A DNA stretch of 56,467 nt from an uncultured Schlesneria sp. Lineage in GTDB: Bacteria; Planctomycetota; Planctomycetia; Planctomycetales; Planctomycetaceae. Positions within the stretch are counted from its first letter, which is position 1. Each line of letters opens with the position of its first letter. Positions 1 through 8,066 of this stretch are shown here, one piece after another. Location: positions 1 to 56,467 of the forward strand of contig CAILLA010000302.1 of NCBI GenBank assembly GCA_903834925.1, read 5' to 3'. Both the position numbers and the translations under genes were made by a program. The notes under the pieces were generated by a model. That model was given only the letters and a program-made list of their open reading frames with translations, was not told where the DNA came from and did no database searches.

Positions 1-55
1 CTTCGTCCGTCGCGGTTAGGGCTCGTGTGGGGTTCCCTGGCCGCGACGGACGAAG
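1..55. repeat. Perfect 15-bp inverted repeat, candidate replication origin hairpin
   Basis: Positions 1-15 and 41-55 are exact reverse complements (CTTCGTCCGTCGCGG / CCGCGACGGACGAAG) with a 25-base spacer. The left arm starts at the first base of the window, so the repeat may extend further left. It lies about 600 bases upstream of a Rep_trans-type initiator. Rolling-circle replicons carry origin hairpins, so an origin role is a reasonable inference. A terminator for a gene to the left is the alternative, although no T-run follows position 55. Confidence 0.5.
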
Positions 56-662
56 ACGGTCAGACTAGCGGCCTCGTGCAAGGTGCATTTGCGTGAGGGA
101 TCGCAGCGGAGATGTCTTCATCGGAGCGGAGAGCCCGACCCGTCAGGGGCACGCCCGAACGGCAGGCAATGTTGAGGGCAATTGGGAAATGCCAACATTA
201 GGAAAAAATTGACCAAATTCGAAAAATGTCTGTAGGTGGCATCGTACAGTTCTCGATAATCCGATTAGGTCAACGTTGTTTGCAACCCTAAAGCGAATTC
301 TGCTCGATGTATGCCCTTGGATGGTCCACGGGAGAGCAATCGCAAGTCAACAAGGGTGCCGAGTAGGTGAAGGACACCAATCGGAAGGCGAAGCGTCGAA
401 CCGATTGCCGATCGTTCGTTCCAAAATAAAATAATACGCACACACTTAATCCAAAACAAACTAAATAAAAAAACCGGGCCAACTAATAAAAAAAACTCGC
501 TGTCGACAAAGATTCGATGGCTCCCAAAATAAAATAACCGGCCCAACCTAAAAAACTCACCCACCACTCCCCAAGTGCACACCCGAATCAGGGAACGACG
601 GCAAATCTACTGGAACAATCCAGTTAGGCATGGGCGTCTTTTGCACGAACGGGAGTTTCTTT
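56..662. other. Gene-poor leader of the integrative element, A-rich with direct repeats
   Basis: I see no convincing gene in this stretch. It holds a weak hairpin (AATGTTG at 168-174 pairing with CAACATT at 193-199). From about 420 to 560 it is an A-rich block with a duplicated module: CCAAAATAAAATAA occurs near 421 and again near 525, each followed downstream by an ACCGGSCCAAC motif and an A-run. Iterons or an unwinding element for the adjacent Rep gene would fit, but this is inference. The open frames on the minus strand here are low-complexity and unconvincing. Confidence 0.4.
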
Positions 663-2015
663 ATGGACGATTCTACGTACCTGGGTGCGCCACATCCGGC
701 GAATGTTGCATCTGCGGTCACTGCTGACGACAGCAATAACCGTGGAAGCGTATCGAATGCACCAAACGCAGAGGTCGCCGGGAGCCAGCGATACGCTGGC
801 GAACCGGCGACCGTCGCATTTGATCGGGGGGCGTCTATTGTACCACGCCCCCCTAAAGTTTCAGTAAGGGGGAAGAAGGGTTTTAAGAAGAAGGTTAATA
901 GTTATGTAGAGGGTGATCAGTCAGTTCCGATAGGCGATAAGGGGGCAATAGTTCTTTTGTCGGGGGTCGATAGCCTGGATGTCGGCCTCTACGTCGAATT
1001 CCCAGAATCGTGGCCAAGAATTGTGGCGAAGCTGGGAGAATTGAAACGCAAGGCGTCTCGTAACGGTGGCGAAGTCGCTGGTGAAGGACGCTGTCTGGTG
1101 CTTGCCAGCGGGAAACCAAATTACCCGTTTCATGTGCAGTTCGCCAACTTCCATTTGTATCTGTCTCGCAGCCGTGGGCCGGTGGGCGATACGCCGAATG
1201 TGTTCGTGTCGCTGAACTCTCAGCTTCTTTGGGAGCGAGGACCGAGGGCAGCAGTTGACCATGTGCGGAGCGAGTTGTCTGCACTCGCTGATGGCGTGGT
1301 GATAGAGGAACGAATTAACCGGTGTGACCTGGCCGTCGACACTTTAGTTCCAGGGGGCTTAACGGATGATCTTCTACGCAGCCACGCCGTGTGTCGGAGC
1401 GAACAACAGGTGATTTACCTGGAGAAAAACGGCTTAAACACCTTCTATCAAGGAAAACGCGGGGCGGAGATCATGCTTCGTATTTACGACAAATCCGTAG
1501 AAATCGAGGCAAACGGAAAGGCGTGGTTTCTTTTGTTATGGCAAATCACCGAAAACGTCGACGTGTGGCGCTGCGAGTTTCAATTGCGGCGTCCCGCGTT
1601 GAAAGGCATGGGGATTAACTCGCTGAATGATCTCAATGAAAAACAAGGTCGCGTTTGGCGATACCTGACGCAAGAGTGGTTCTCGTTACGGCAACACGAC
1701 AACGAGAACGCGAGCCGTCGAACAGCGCTACCGGTTTGGCAAATGATCCAAGATTGTGCGCAACAGTTCGGCGTCGCGGGTGAGCGAATCAAGCGTGTTG
1801 GGTCGGTGCCTTCAATTGATACGTCGTTCCTGGTGAAACGAGTCCGCAGTGCGGTAGTCGGATTCGCGGCACGTACTGGGATCGACGACGAGGGGGAAGC
1901 ATGGCGGCAAATGGGGATCAAAATCGCCGAAGAAGCGAGGGAGGTCCACTTCAAGCAAGAAGTTCAGCAAAAAAGGATTGAACTCGGCATACACACAGAG
2001 AAGGAGGCGGCATGA
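663..2015 (+). CDS. Rep_trans-family rolling-circle replication initiator
   Basis: This is probably the initiator that nicks the origin of the element and starts rolling-circle replication. The central and C-terminal part has the Rep_trans pattern: INRCDLAVD, then a TFYQGKRGAE segment, then LRIYDKSVE with the conserved Tyr, then a WRCEFQLRR strand. The family is known from small plasmids and from some integrative elements. The ATG at 663 is preferred over an in-frame ATG at 630 because GGGAG lies 7 bases before it; that gives 450 aa. The first ~80 residues look disordered and are followed by a basic stretch (RGKKGFKKK). It overlaps the next gene by 4 bases (ATGA), so the two are translated together. 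The catalytic Tyr is assigned by motif only. Confidence 0.75.
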   Translation: MDDSTYLGAPHPANVASAVTADDSNNRGSVSNAPNAEVAGSQRYAGEPATVAFDRGASIVPRPPKVSVRGKKGFKKKVNSYVEGDQSVPIGDKGAIVLLSGVDSLDVGLYVEFPESWPRIVAKLGELKRKASRNGGEVAGEGRCLVLASGKPNYPFHVQFANFHLYLSRSRGPVGDTPNVFVSLNSQLLWERGPRAAVDHVRSELSALADGVVIEERINRCDLAVDTLVPGGLTDDLLRSHAVCRSEQQVIYLEKNGLNTFYQGKRGAEIMLRIYDKSVEIEANGKAWFLLLWQITENVDVWRCEFQLRRPALKGMGINSLNDLNEKQGRVWRYLTQEWFSLRQHDNENASRRTALPVWQMIQDCAQQFGVAGERIKRVGSVPSIDTSFLVKRVRSAVVGFAARTGIDDEGEAWRQMGIKIAEEAREVHFKQEVQQKRIELGIHTEKEAA

Positions 2016-3313
2016 GTTTTTTGCTGGAAGGAAAGACAATTCGAAAAACGCGGGAAGAATTACTGGCTGAAATGCCGGAAAACCTGCGGGCAAAAATCAA
2101 GGTAATTCTCATGTCTCCTGGTTTATTGCGTTGGTTGGTGGACGGCATCGAAGAGGCGGGCGTAGCGGGAGAACGATTTCTGTCGCTAACGATCTTTCTG
2201 GCAGGAACATCAAGGCTATTGAGCCGCCCGTTAGCGGTCATCGTGCAAGGTCCCTCGGCTTCGGGAAAATCGTATTCGATTGAACAAGTCGCAAAATTGT
2301 TTCCTCCAGAAGCAATTCTGTCTGCCACCGACATCACGCCGAATGCACTTTATTACATGGAACCTGGAGAACTGGAACACAAATTCGTCGTCGCGGGTGA
2401 AAGGCCACGTCGTCAAAACAATGAGACTGCCGAAACGACAAAATCGCTACGAGAAATGATCTCAAATGGTGAACTGGTGAAGGTAGTAACGATCTCGGAT
2501 GGCGACGGGCCGAGGGCAGTAACGGTTCGCCAAAAGGGGCCGATCGCGTACGTTGAATCGACAACGGCTCCTGAACTCTACGAAGAGGATGCAAATCGCT
2601 GCCTGGTCCTGCACTCCGATGAGCGGCCCGAGCAGACGCGAAGAATACTTTTGGCGGACGCAAAACAATTGAAGGGGGAAAGTACTGGCTTACGACGGGA
2701 CCAGGTGCGCGAAGGATTTCAGTGCCTTCAACGGATGCTTATTCCGCTCGAAGTGGTAATTCCATTTGCGCAACGGCTCGCGGAATTGTTCCCGAACGAA
2801 CCATTGGAAGTGCGGCGATCATTCGGTCACATGACGAGCATGATCAAATCGATTGCGCTGCTTCACCAATACCAAAGGCCACGTGATGAGGCCGGGCGAA
2901 TCGTGGCACAGCCGGAAGATTACTTCCTGGCGCGGCTTCTGCTTGACGAAGTGTTCGGCCAGAGCCTGGGCCGGAAACCAGCAGAGGCATTGAAGCGATT
3001 CGTTGCCCGTGTGAGAACGTTAACGGGTGAGCACACAGCGAAGGAATTAGCCCAGTCAATGAACATGAGCGAACGTACGGTGCGCGAGCACCTGGCGGAA
3101 CTCCTCGAACTAGGGTTGATAACGCAGTCAACACCAGCACGGGGGCCGATCCCTGCTGGTTGGATGATCCCAGCGGATCTCTCAATCCGCGAAGTCCGAG
3201 ACAGTCCGCTGCCTACTGTCCTTGACGTCTGTGGGGTAGACGAAGAGGAATTGCAGTTGCCGGAAATGCCGGCAGATTGGACATCCGCCGACTTAAACGA
3301 AGTTCCGTTTTGA
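2012..3313 (+). CDS. P-loop ATPase with C-terminal helix-turn-helix, mobile-element type
   Basis: The 433-aa protein has a clear Walker A motif (GPSASGKS, residues 80-87) and a C-terminal winged-helix-like segment around residues 345-380 (TAKELAQSMNMSERTVREHLAEL). This is the organisation of element-borne ATPases that resemble the helicase half of primase-helicases, and a role in replicating or maintaining the element is likely. The exact family is not recognised. The start is fixed by ATGA overlap with the rep stop codon, which argues for coupled translation. No primase catalytic motif is visible, so it is not called a primase. Confidence 0.65.
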   Translation: MSFLLEGKTIRKTREELLAEMPENLRAKIKVILMSPGLLRWLVDGIEEAGVAGERFLSLTIFLAGTSRLLSRPLAVIVQGPSASGKSYSIEQVAKLFPPEAILSATDITPNALYYMEPGELEHKFVVAGERPRRQNNETAETTKSLREMISNGELVKVVTISDGDGPRAVTVRQKGPIAYVESTTAPELYEEDANRCLVLHSDERPEQTRRILLADAKQLKGESTGLRRDQVREGFQCLQRMLIPLEVVIPFAQRLAELFPNEPLEVRRSFGHMTSMIKSIALLHQYQRPRDEAGRIVAQPEDYFLARLLLDEVFGQSLGRKPAEALKRFVARVRTLTGEHTAKELAQSMNMSERTVREHLAELLELGLITQSTPARGPIPAGWMIPADLSIREVRDSPLPTVLDVCGVDEEELQLPEMPADWTSADLNEVPF

Positions 3314-3420
3314 GGTTAAGTGTTGTCGGCGGACAAGAGTGCAAGACGAGCCCTGGAGAGGGGCGGGAATTTCAATCCAGCGTCGGAAATCATTGTTTGT
3401 TGTATGCGAAAGGAATTGCC

Positions 3421-3636
3421 ATGCGACACCATCAAGAAACTGTCGGAACAATTTGTGAACACGAAGCGTACAGCAAGCAAGAATTTTTGCGGCGTCTGGG
3501 TGTTTCTCAGAAAGTTTGGGATAAGATGCTCGACGAGGGCTTGCCTTACATGATCGTGGGTCACACGCGTTGGGTGACTGGCAAGGATCTCATCGAGCAT
3601 TTTTCGAGGAACGCAGAAAGAAAGCGAGAAACATGA
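3421..3636 (+). CDS. AlpA/excisionase-like small DNA-binding protein
   Basis: A 71-aa protein with the layout of MerR/AlpA-like helix-turn-helix excisionases: a recognition-helix segment (YSKQEFLRRLGVSQKVWDKM), then a strand and turn (GLPYMIVGHTRWVTG), then a final helix. Such proteins direct excision or regulate the integrase next to them. The frame is open from 3277, but AAAGGA lies about 6 bases before the ATG at 3421 and all domain-like sequence follows it. It sits between the ATPase and the integrase on the same strand, 31 bases before the integrase start. Confidence 0.65.
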   Translation: MRHHQETVGTICEHEAYSKQEFLRRLGVSQKVWDKMLDEGLPYMIVGHTRWVTGKDLIEHFSRNAERKRET

Positions 3637-3667
3637 TTAATACTCTGAGAATTGAAAGGACTCCTCT

Positions 3668-5107
3668 ATGTCGAGGAAGCCCGAAATCGGCAATATTCAA
3701 CTGTATCCCAATCGACCGCTCCAGGCGTCGGACAAGAATGGCTACGTGCTTAAGTTCTATTGCCCAATCCGCTGCCAGCGGGTGCGAAAGAACTGTGGGA
3801 CGCGAGATCAGCGTGAGGCTCGGCGGATTCAACGGGAATGTCAGAAGCGATTGCTCAACGGTGAATACGTCGCGTCAGATGGTGCGATCGTCGAACAACC
3901 CGCATCTCTGGTTCCAAAGAAGCAAACGGACCCACATGGCGCGGACGAAAACCGTGGCAAAACGTGGGACGATGCCTATGATCGCTTTCGTCAGCATCGT
4001 GCGAGCCGCCTTCGAAAGGCATCACTCACGCACGCGTTGTCACGTTTGCAACTGGCGGAAAGGATTTTCGCTGACTACTTCCGGGAGCAAGGATGCGACG
4101 GAGGGATATTTGTTCGTGACTGCTGCAACCTGGAGATGCTGGAGTATCTTCAAGAGCGGTTACTCGCTGGGGACGAATGTCGATATGACACGCGTTCACC
4201 CAACACGGTCAACAGTATGCTGGGGGCTGTGATGGCGTTCGTACGATACTGTCATGCTCACGATTGGATCGACCGTGTTCCGCAACTTCAGAAGCTGGAC
4301 GTGGACGACGTCATGAAGGGGCGTCCGATCACTGTGGAAGAATTCGAGCGGATGCTCGCAACGACTCCGCAAGTGGTAGGAGCAGGCAGCGCTCAATCAT
4401 GGCAGTTCACTCTCCGCGTTCTGTGGGGGAGTGGCTTCCGTATTGGGGACGTGATGGATTTCTGTTGGGACGATGACCGACATATCTATCCAGTCTGGCC
4501 GGAACGACAGGGGCAACATCCAACTCTTGTTGTTCCGTCCACGCAGAAGAATGGCGTGCATCAGGAAATTCCTATGCTGCCGGATCTGCGAACGCTGCTG
4601 GAGACCGTTCCCGAAGGTGAACGAACGGGCTGGGTCGTGAATCCGCGACCGGTGGAATACGAACTGCGGATGCCGGGCAACTGGCGTTCCCCAGGTATCG
4701 TCTGCCGGTCGGTCGAACGACTGACGAAAGAACATGTCAGTCGGGTGATCGCAAAGATTGGCAAGGAAGCCAAAGTTGTCGTGCGACAGGCGGACGAACG
4801 GAAAAAAAGCCGCGTGAAATATGCGAGTGCCCACGATTTGCGTCGGGGCTGTGCCCTGAGGCTAATTAACGCGGGAGTTTCAGCGGAAACGCTGATGGTG
4901 GTGATGAGGCACGCAGACTTTGCGACCACGCAGAAGTTTTATGGTGCCATGCGCTCTGCACAATCTGCGGCGGCAGAGGTGCGGCAGAAACTGTCCGCCG
5001 GGGACAAACCCCCATTAGTGGGGGGATTTGTGGGGGGAACGGAACCAATCTCCCACTTGTCCGAAATTGAAGTCCAGAAGATAAAGTCTTTGCTGGCTTC
5101 ACTTTAA
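3668..5107 (+). CDS. Tyrosine recombinase / integrase
   Basis: This site-specific recombinase (479 aa) presumably integrates and excises the element. The C-terminal catalytic domain shows all key residues: Arg258 in GSGFRIGDV, His389 and Arg392 in HDLRRG, His415 in MRHADF and the nucleophile Tyr425 in KFYGAM. The N-terminal ~100 residues form the arm-binding-like part and residues ~100-210 a core-binding, SAM-like domain. AAAGGA precedes the ATG. The stop codon lies only 4 bases from the 3' end of the tRNA-Arg gene, on the opposite strand, which is the usual place for an integrase beside its attachment site. Confidence 0.92.
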   Translation: MSRKPEIGNIQLYPNRPLQASDKNGYVLKFYCPIRCQRVRKNCGTRDQREARRIQRECQKRLLNGEYVASDGAIVEQPASLVPKKQTDPHGADENRGKTWDDAYDRFRQHRASRLRKASLTHALSRLQLAERIFADYFREQGCDGGIFVRDCCNLEMLEYLQERLLAGDECRYDTRSPNTVNSMLGAVMAFVRYCHAHDWIDRVPQLQKLDVDDVMKGRPITVEEFERMLATTPQVVGAGSAQSWQFTLRVLWGSGFRIGDVMDFCWDDDRHIYPVWPERQGQHPTLVVPSTQKNGVHQEIPMLPDLRTLLETVPEGERTGWVVNPRPVEYELRMPGNWRSPGIVCRSVERLTKEHVSRVIAKIGKEAKVVVRQADERKKSRVKYASAHDLRRGCALRLINAGVSAETLMVVMRHADFATTQKFYGAMRSAQSAAAEVRQKLSAGDKPPLVGGFVGGTEPISHLSEIEVQKIKSLLASL

Positions 5108-5111
5108 GAAA

Positions 5112-5185
<74 letters not shown>

Positions 5186-5548
5186 GCAAATCATGTGCGG
5201 GGATCGCTTTCCACGCCGAAACACGGACCTTTTCTCACAGATGGTGCGAAAACAGCACCATCAATGTGGTTCCGTGAGCGATAAGTTAACTGCTCTGATC
5301 TTTTGACGCAACCAGTCGGTCACGAAGTTTTTCACGATGTCAAAAAGACTGTTTGAACGAAGCGATGAAAGAAGCTTCCCGACAAGATCAACTGCTCATC
5401 ACATCAGGGCCAAAAACAGTAGTCAACCGGCTGTTACTCCAGCTGAGATTACCGGTGCCGTCAGCAAACTTGTCGCGCCTGGGGGGGGAATCGCCACAGC
5501 ACGCGTGACAGCCCGTAAGTATGCACCTTCAACCGAAGAACAGATCTT
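5186..5548. other. Intergenic region upstream of tRNA-Arg
   Basis: No convincing gene is present. A hairpin occurs at 5240-5262 (GATGGTGC / GCACCATC), nested inside a looser pairing of the flanking CACGGACC and GGTTCCGTG. The tRNA promoter (minus strand) must lie here. A plus-strand open frame at 5337-5579 has no ribosome binding site or domain and runs into the convergent gene. Confidence 0.35.
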
Positions 5549-5989
5549 TCAGCTGTTGATGTTTGCGCTTAAGTTTTGATCGTCAGTAATTGATCCTTGC
5601 ACTGTCCAGTTGCCAATCGCCTGAACTTGAAAACTCCCGCCCTTGGGGACAGGATTAAAGGTGGCTGAATAACTCAAAGTTCCGTTATTCGTCACTGTAA
5701 TTTGCTGTTGTTTTGACGGAGGCGTGTGGGACACGTCCAGCAAAATAAAAGTCACGTTCGCCAGTTGCGGGGTTAGAGTAGCAGGGGCCACAGCCGGCTT
5801 CGTGAAATTCGCCTTCCCTGTGATTTGCGTCTGTTGCGTCCCCCCCGCCGCCCCCACCGAATTAACGGACACCTTCACTGTGCTGACAGTCGCTGATTCT
5901 AAAGTAGGATCGTTGAGTCCTAAATCGCCGTCTATCGTTGTATTTCCGACAACATTTGCGTCGACTTTGTTTGCCAATTGGTTCCTCAT
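5549..5989 (-). CDS. Small Thr/Asn-rich beta protein translationally coupled to the kinase
   Basis: I do not recognise this 146-aa protein. It has no signal peptide or membrane segment, is rich in Thr, Val, Asn and Ala, and is predicted by eye to be mostly beta strand. A C-terminal part beginning at KQQQITVTNNGTLSYSATFN resembles a short immunoglobulin- or ASPM-like beta domain, but not strongly enough for a name. The start at 5989 is chosen because its ATG overlaps the kinase stop codon (ATGA), the hallmark of coupled translation; an in-frame ATG at 6013 lies inside the kinase gene. Coupling suggests it is a substrate or partner of the kinase, which is inference. Confidence 0.7.
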   Translation of the reverse strand: MRNQLANKVDANVVGNTTIDGDLGLNDPTLESATVSTVKVSVNSVGAAGGTQQTQITGKANFTKPAVAPATLTPQLANVTFILLDVSHTPPSKQQQITVTNNGTLSYSATFNPVPKGGSFQVQAIGNWTVQGSITDDQNLSANINS

Positions 5990-7944
5990 TTCTTTTCTGC
6001 AGAAGTTAAACATTCGACGTACGCATCGCGGATACTAATCATGCTTCCTCGAAGAATAAATCCGATCCGGCCATTGGTCTCTGCCAGTCGAGCCATTGTT
6101 TGCGTGGGGATTTCTGGCATTGAGACCACGTTTTCATCAATGCGAACATCGATTCTGCTCCCCTCGATAGCCACTTCGAACTTTGCTGGTGAATCAAACG
6201 GCAACACTGCGATGGGGATCGGTTCGATCTGCACTTCCTCGCCTGTGACCGATAGTGAACCTGGGACCAATTCACCGATTTTGAATTTTCGAATCGATAT
6301 TGATAGCTGGTCCGCCTCATTAAATCTCTCGATAACGCAGGCGAAACAGTGAAGTGGCTGTTGAGTAGTTTCTAGTGGATGAACCAGCCCCCAAACGAAG
6401 CCGACACTCCCCACCCACCCTTCTACATAAAATGTACCTTGCATGCGAATCGGTGCCTTGCTCACATGCTCGGTCGCAAGAATCCAAAAAGAGTCCTCAG
6501 CTTTTGCACTCAACCGCTTTTTTTCTGTACTTTGCGCAAAGGTGTCCGCCCGGTTTGTTGTAAACGAAACGATTGGTTCCAATGGTTTGTCCAGCATCGA
6601 CCGCCCATGATCGGTTTTCGGCGGTTCGAACAGGGCTATTGCATTTTTGGTTTTTGAAGCATCCGATTCTTGAGGTCGCCAAATCGTAATTCCAAAAACA
6701 ACAATCAGCCCAATCAGCACTGTTGTCAGACCGATGATTGAGTTTCGCTTCCATTTCCTATTGGCAGCATTCCATCGTTCCAAGTCTGCTGCCAGATCAA
6801 GGCCCGTCGCGTATCGATGCCGAATATCCTTTGAAAGCGACTTGAGGCAAATATCATCAAGAATCTTTGGGATGGATTCATCAATAGAGCGTAGTGACCG
6901 AACTTCTCGATGACGTATTTGGTACAATAATTCTTCTTGGTTTGCGCCTTTGAATGGCAAGCGACCAGTCAAGAGTTCGAACAGGACCACACCTAATGAA
7001 TAAAGGTCGGATCGACCGTCCATGAGCCGAGTTTCACCCCGCGCTTGTTCGGGGGACATATAACTCACGGTTCCAATAACGCATTCAGGAAGATTTGACT
7101 GTTCGATCTCTGAGACGGCCAAGCCAAAGTCAGTGATCGTGGGTGATCCGTCCTTGCGGATCATAATATTTGACGGCTTAATGTCGCGATGAATCAAATT
7201 ATTCTGGTGTGCTTTTGCCAGGATCAATGCGAGAGTTCGAACGATCTGGGTTGCTTCCGTTCTGGAAATCGTTCTGGTTCGCATCCGCTGATGTAAAGTT
7301 TGTCCATCAATGAATTCGGAGACAATGAAAAAACCGGTTTCGCATTCCCCCACTTCGTAAATCGGGACAATCCCATCGTGTTTTAGCAAAGCCGCATGTT
7401 CCGCTTCGCTACGAAACATCAGGGAGATTTCGGGTGAGCTCGGCCGGTCACCACGAGGTAACTTGATCGCGACAACGCGATTTGTTTCCAGGTCCAGCCC
7501 CTTCCAGACTTCACCAAATCCACCACGAGCAACGAATTCATCGAGCCTGTAATTCCCAACGGTATCCCCGATTGTCCACGCCCGACGCGGAGAACCCGAA
7601 TTTCCTTTGCGTGCCGCTGGATCGATTGTCGACGCCATTGAAACGCTGTCTGACGATTCAGCCGAATGCCGTTCGAACACAGCTTGAATCTGTTGGTCGA
7701 AATGGGGAAAACGGTCTCGGTAGTGGACTCGTTCCGGCTTGACGCCATTTTTTACGTGAAACTCTACCTCGGCATGAAGAAGTCGAGAGAAAAGCTCCGG
7801 CTTTAGTCGATCAGGAACGCGTTCCAACCACGGTTCGATTGAAGCATTACCACTGGAATGTAGCTCGGATTCGAATGCTTCTCGCAATGACTCGACAGCG
7901 CAAGCATCGGGCGCGAACATTTTCGTGGATTGTTCGGAATTCAT
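5986..7944 (-). CDS. Membrane-anchored serine/threonine protein kinase
   Basis: A Hanks-type kinase of 652 aa that phosphorylates Ser/Thr on cytoplasmic proteins. Residues 1-100 form the helical N-terminal region common in planctomycete kinases. The kinase domain is at ~131-390: glycine loop GGFGEVWK 141-148, Lys161 in VAIK, HRD at 252-254, DFG at 272-274 and SPEQ at 297-300, all intact, so it should be active. One transmembrane helix lies at ~403-422. The outer part (~450-652) resembles a concanavalin-like/DUF1080-type beta sandwich (FYVEGWVGSVGFVWGLVHP), a possible sensor. It overlaps the downstream small gene by 4 bases. Confidence 0.93.
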   Translation of the reverse strand: MNSEQSTKMFAPDACAVESLREAFESELHSSGNASIEPWLERVPDRLKPELFSRLLHAEVEFHVKNGVKPERVHYRDRFPHFDQQIQAVFERHSAESSDSVSMASTIDPAARKGNSGSPRRAWTIGDTVGNYRLDEFVARGGFGEVWKGLDLETNRVVAIKLPRGDRPSSPEISLMFRSEAEHAALLKHDGIVPIYEVGECETGFFIVSEFIDGQTLHQRMRTRTISRTEATQIVRTLALILAKAHQNNLIHRDIKPSNIMIRKDGSPTITDFGLAVSEIEQSNLPECVIGTVSYMSPEQARGETRLMDGRSDLYSLGVVLFELLTGRLPFKGANQEELLYQIRHREVRSLRSIDESIPKILDDICLKSLSKDIRHRYATGLDLAADLERWNAANRKWKRNSIIGLTTVLIGLIVVFGITIWRPQESDASKTKNAIALFEPPKTDHGRSMLDKPLEPIVSFTTNRADTFAQSTEKKRLSAKAEDSFWILATEHVSKAPIRMQGTFYVEGWVGSVGFVWGLVHPLETTQQPLHCFACVIERFNEADQLSISIRKFKIGELVPGSLSVTGEEVQIEPIPIAVLPFDSPAKFEVAIEGSRIDVRIDENVVSMPEIPTQTMARLAETNGRIGFILRGSMISIRDAYVECLTSAEKK

Positions 7945-8066
7945 TACATTGAATCCAAGCGACCTCTGATCTTAAGACGCGTTCACATGTTTATACTTGT
8001 ATTGCATGAAAAATCAACGTACTGCTGATCACGATAGTTGGAGTCAGCGCCCCAGGCTTGACGATT

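Noticed and set aside
265-582. Minus-strand ORF of 105 aa
   Set aside because: It lies in the A-rich leader, reads as low-complexity Phe/Leu-rich sequence, and has no ribosome site.
1-630. A left attachment copy of the tRNA-Arg 3' end inside the window
   Set aside because: I looked for the tRNA 3' segment (GAGGTTCGAGTCCTC) and its reverse complement in the left 630 bases and did not see it, so the left end is outside the window.
3570-4232. Plus-strand ORF of 220 aa overlapping the integrase start
   Set aside because: It is out of frame with the catalytic integrase and its composition is Arg/Ser-rich, so it is a shadow frame.
5337-5579. 80-aa ORF downstream of the tRNA
   Set aside because: No ribosome site, no domain, and it runs into the convergent small gene.
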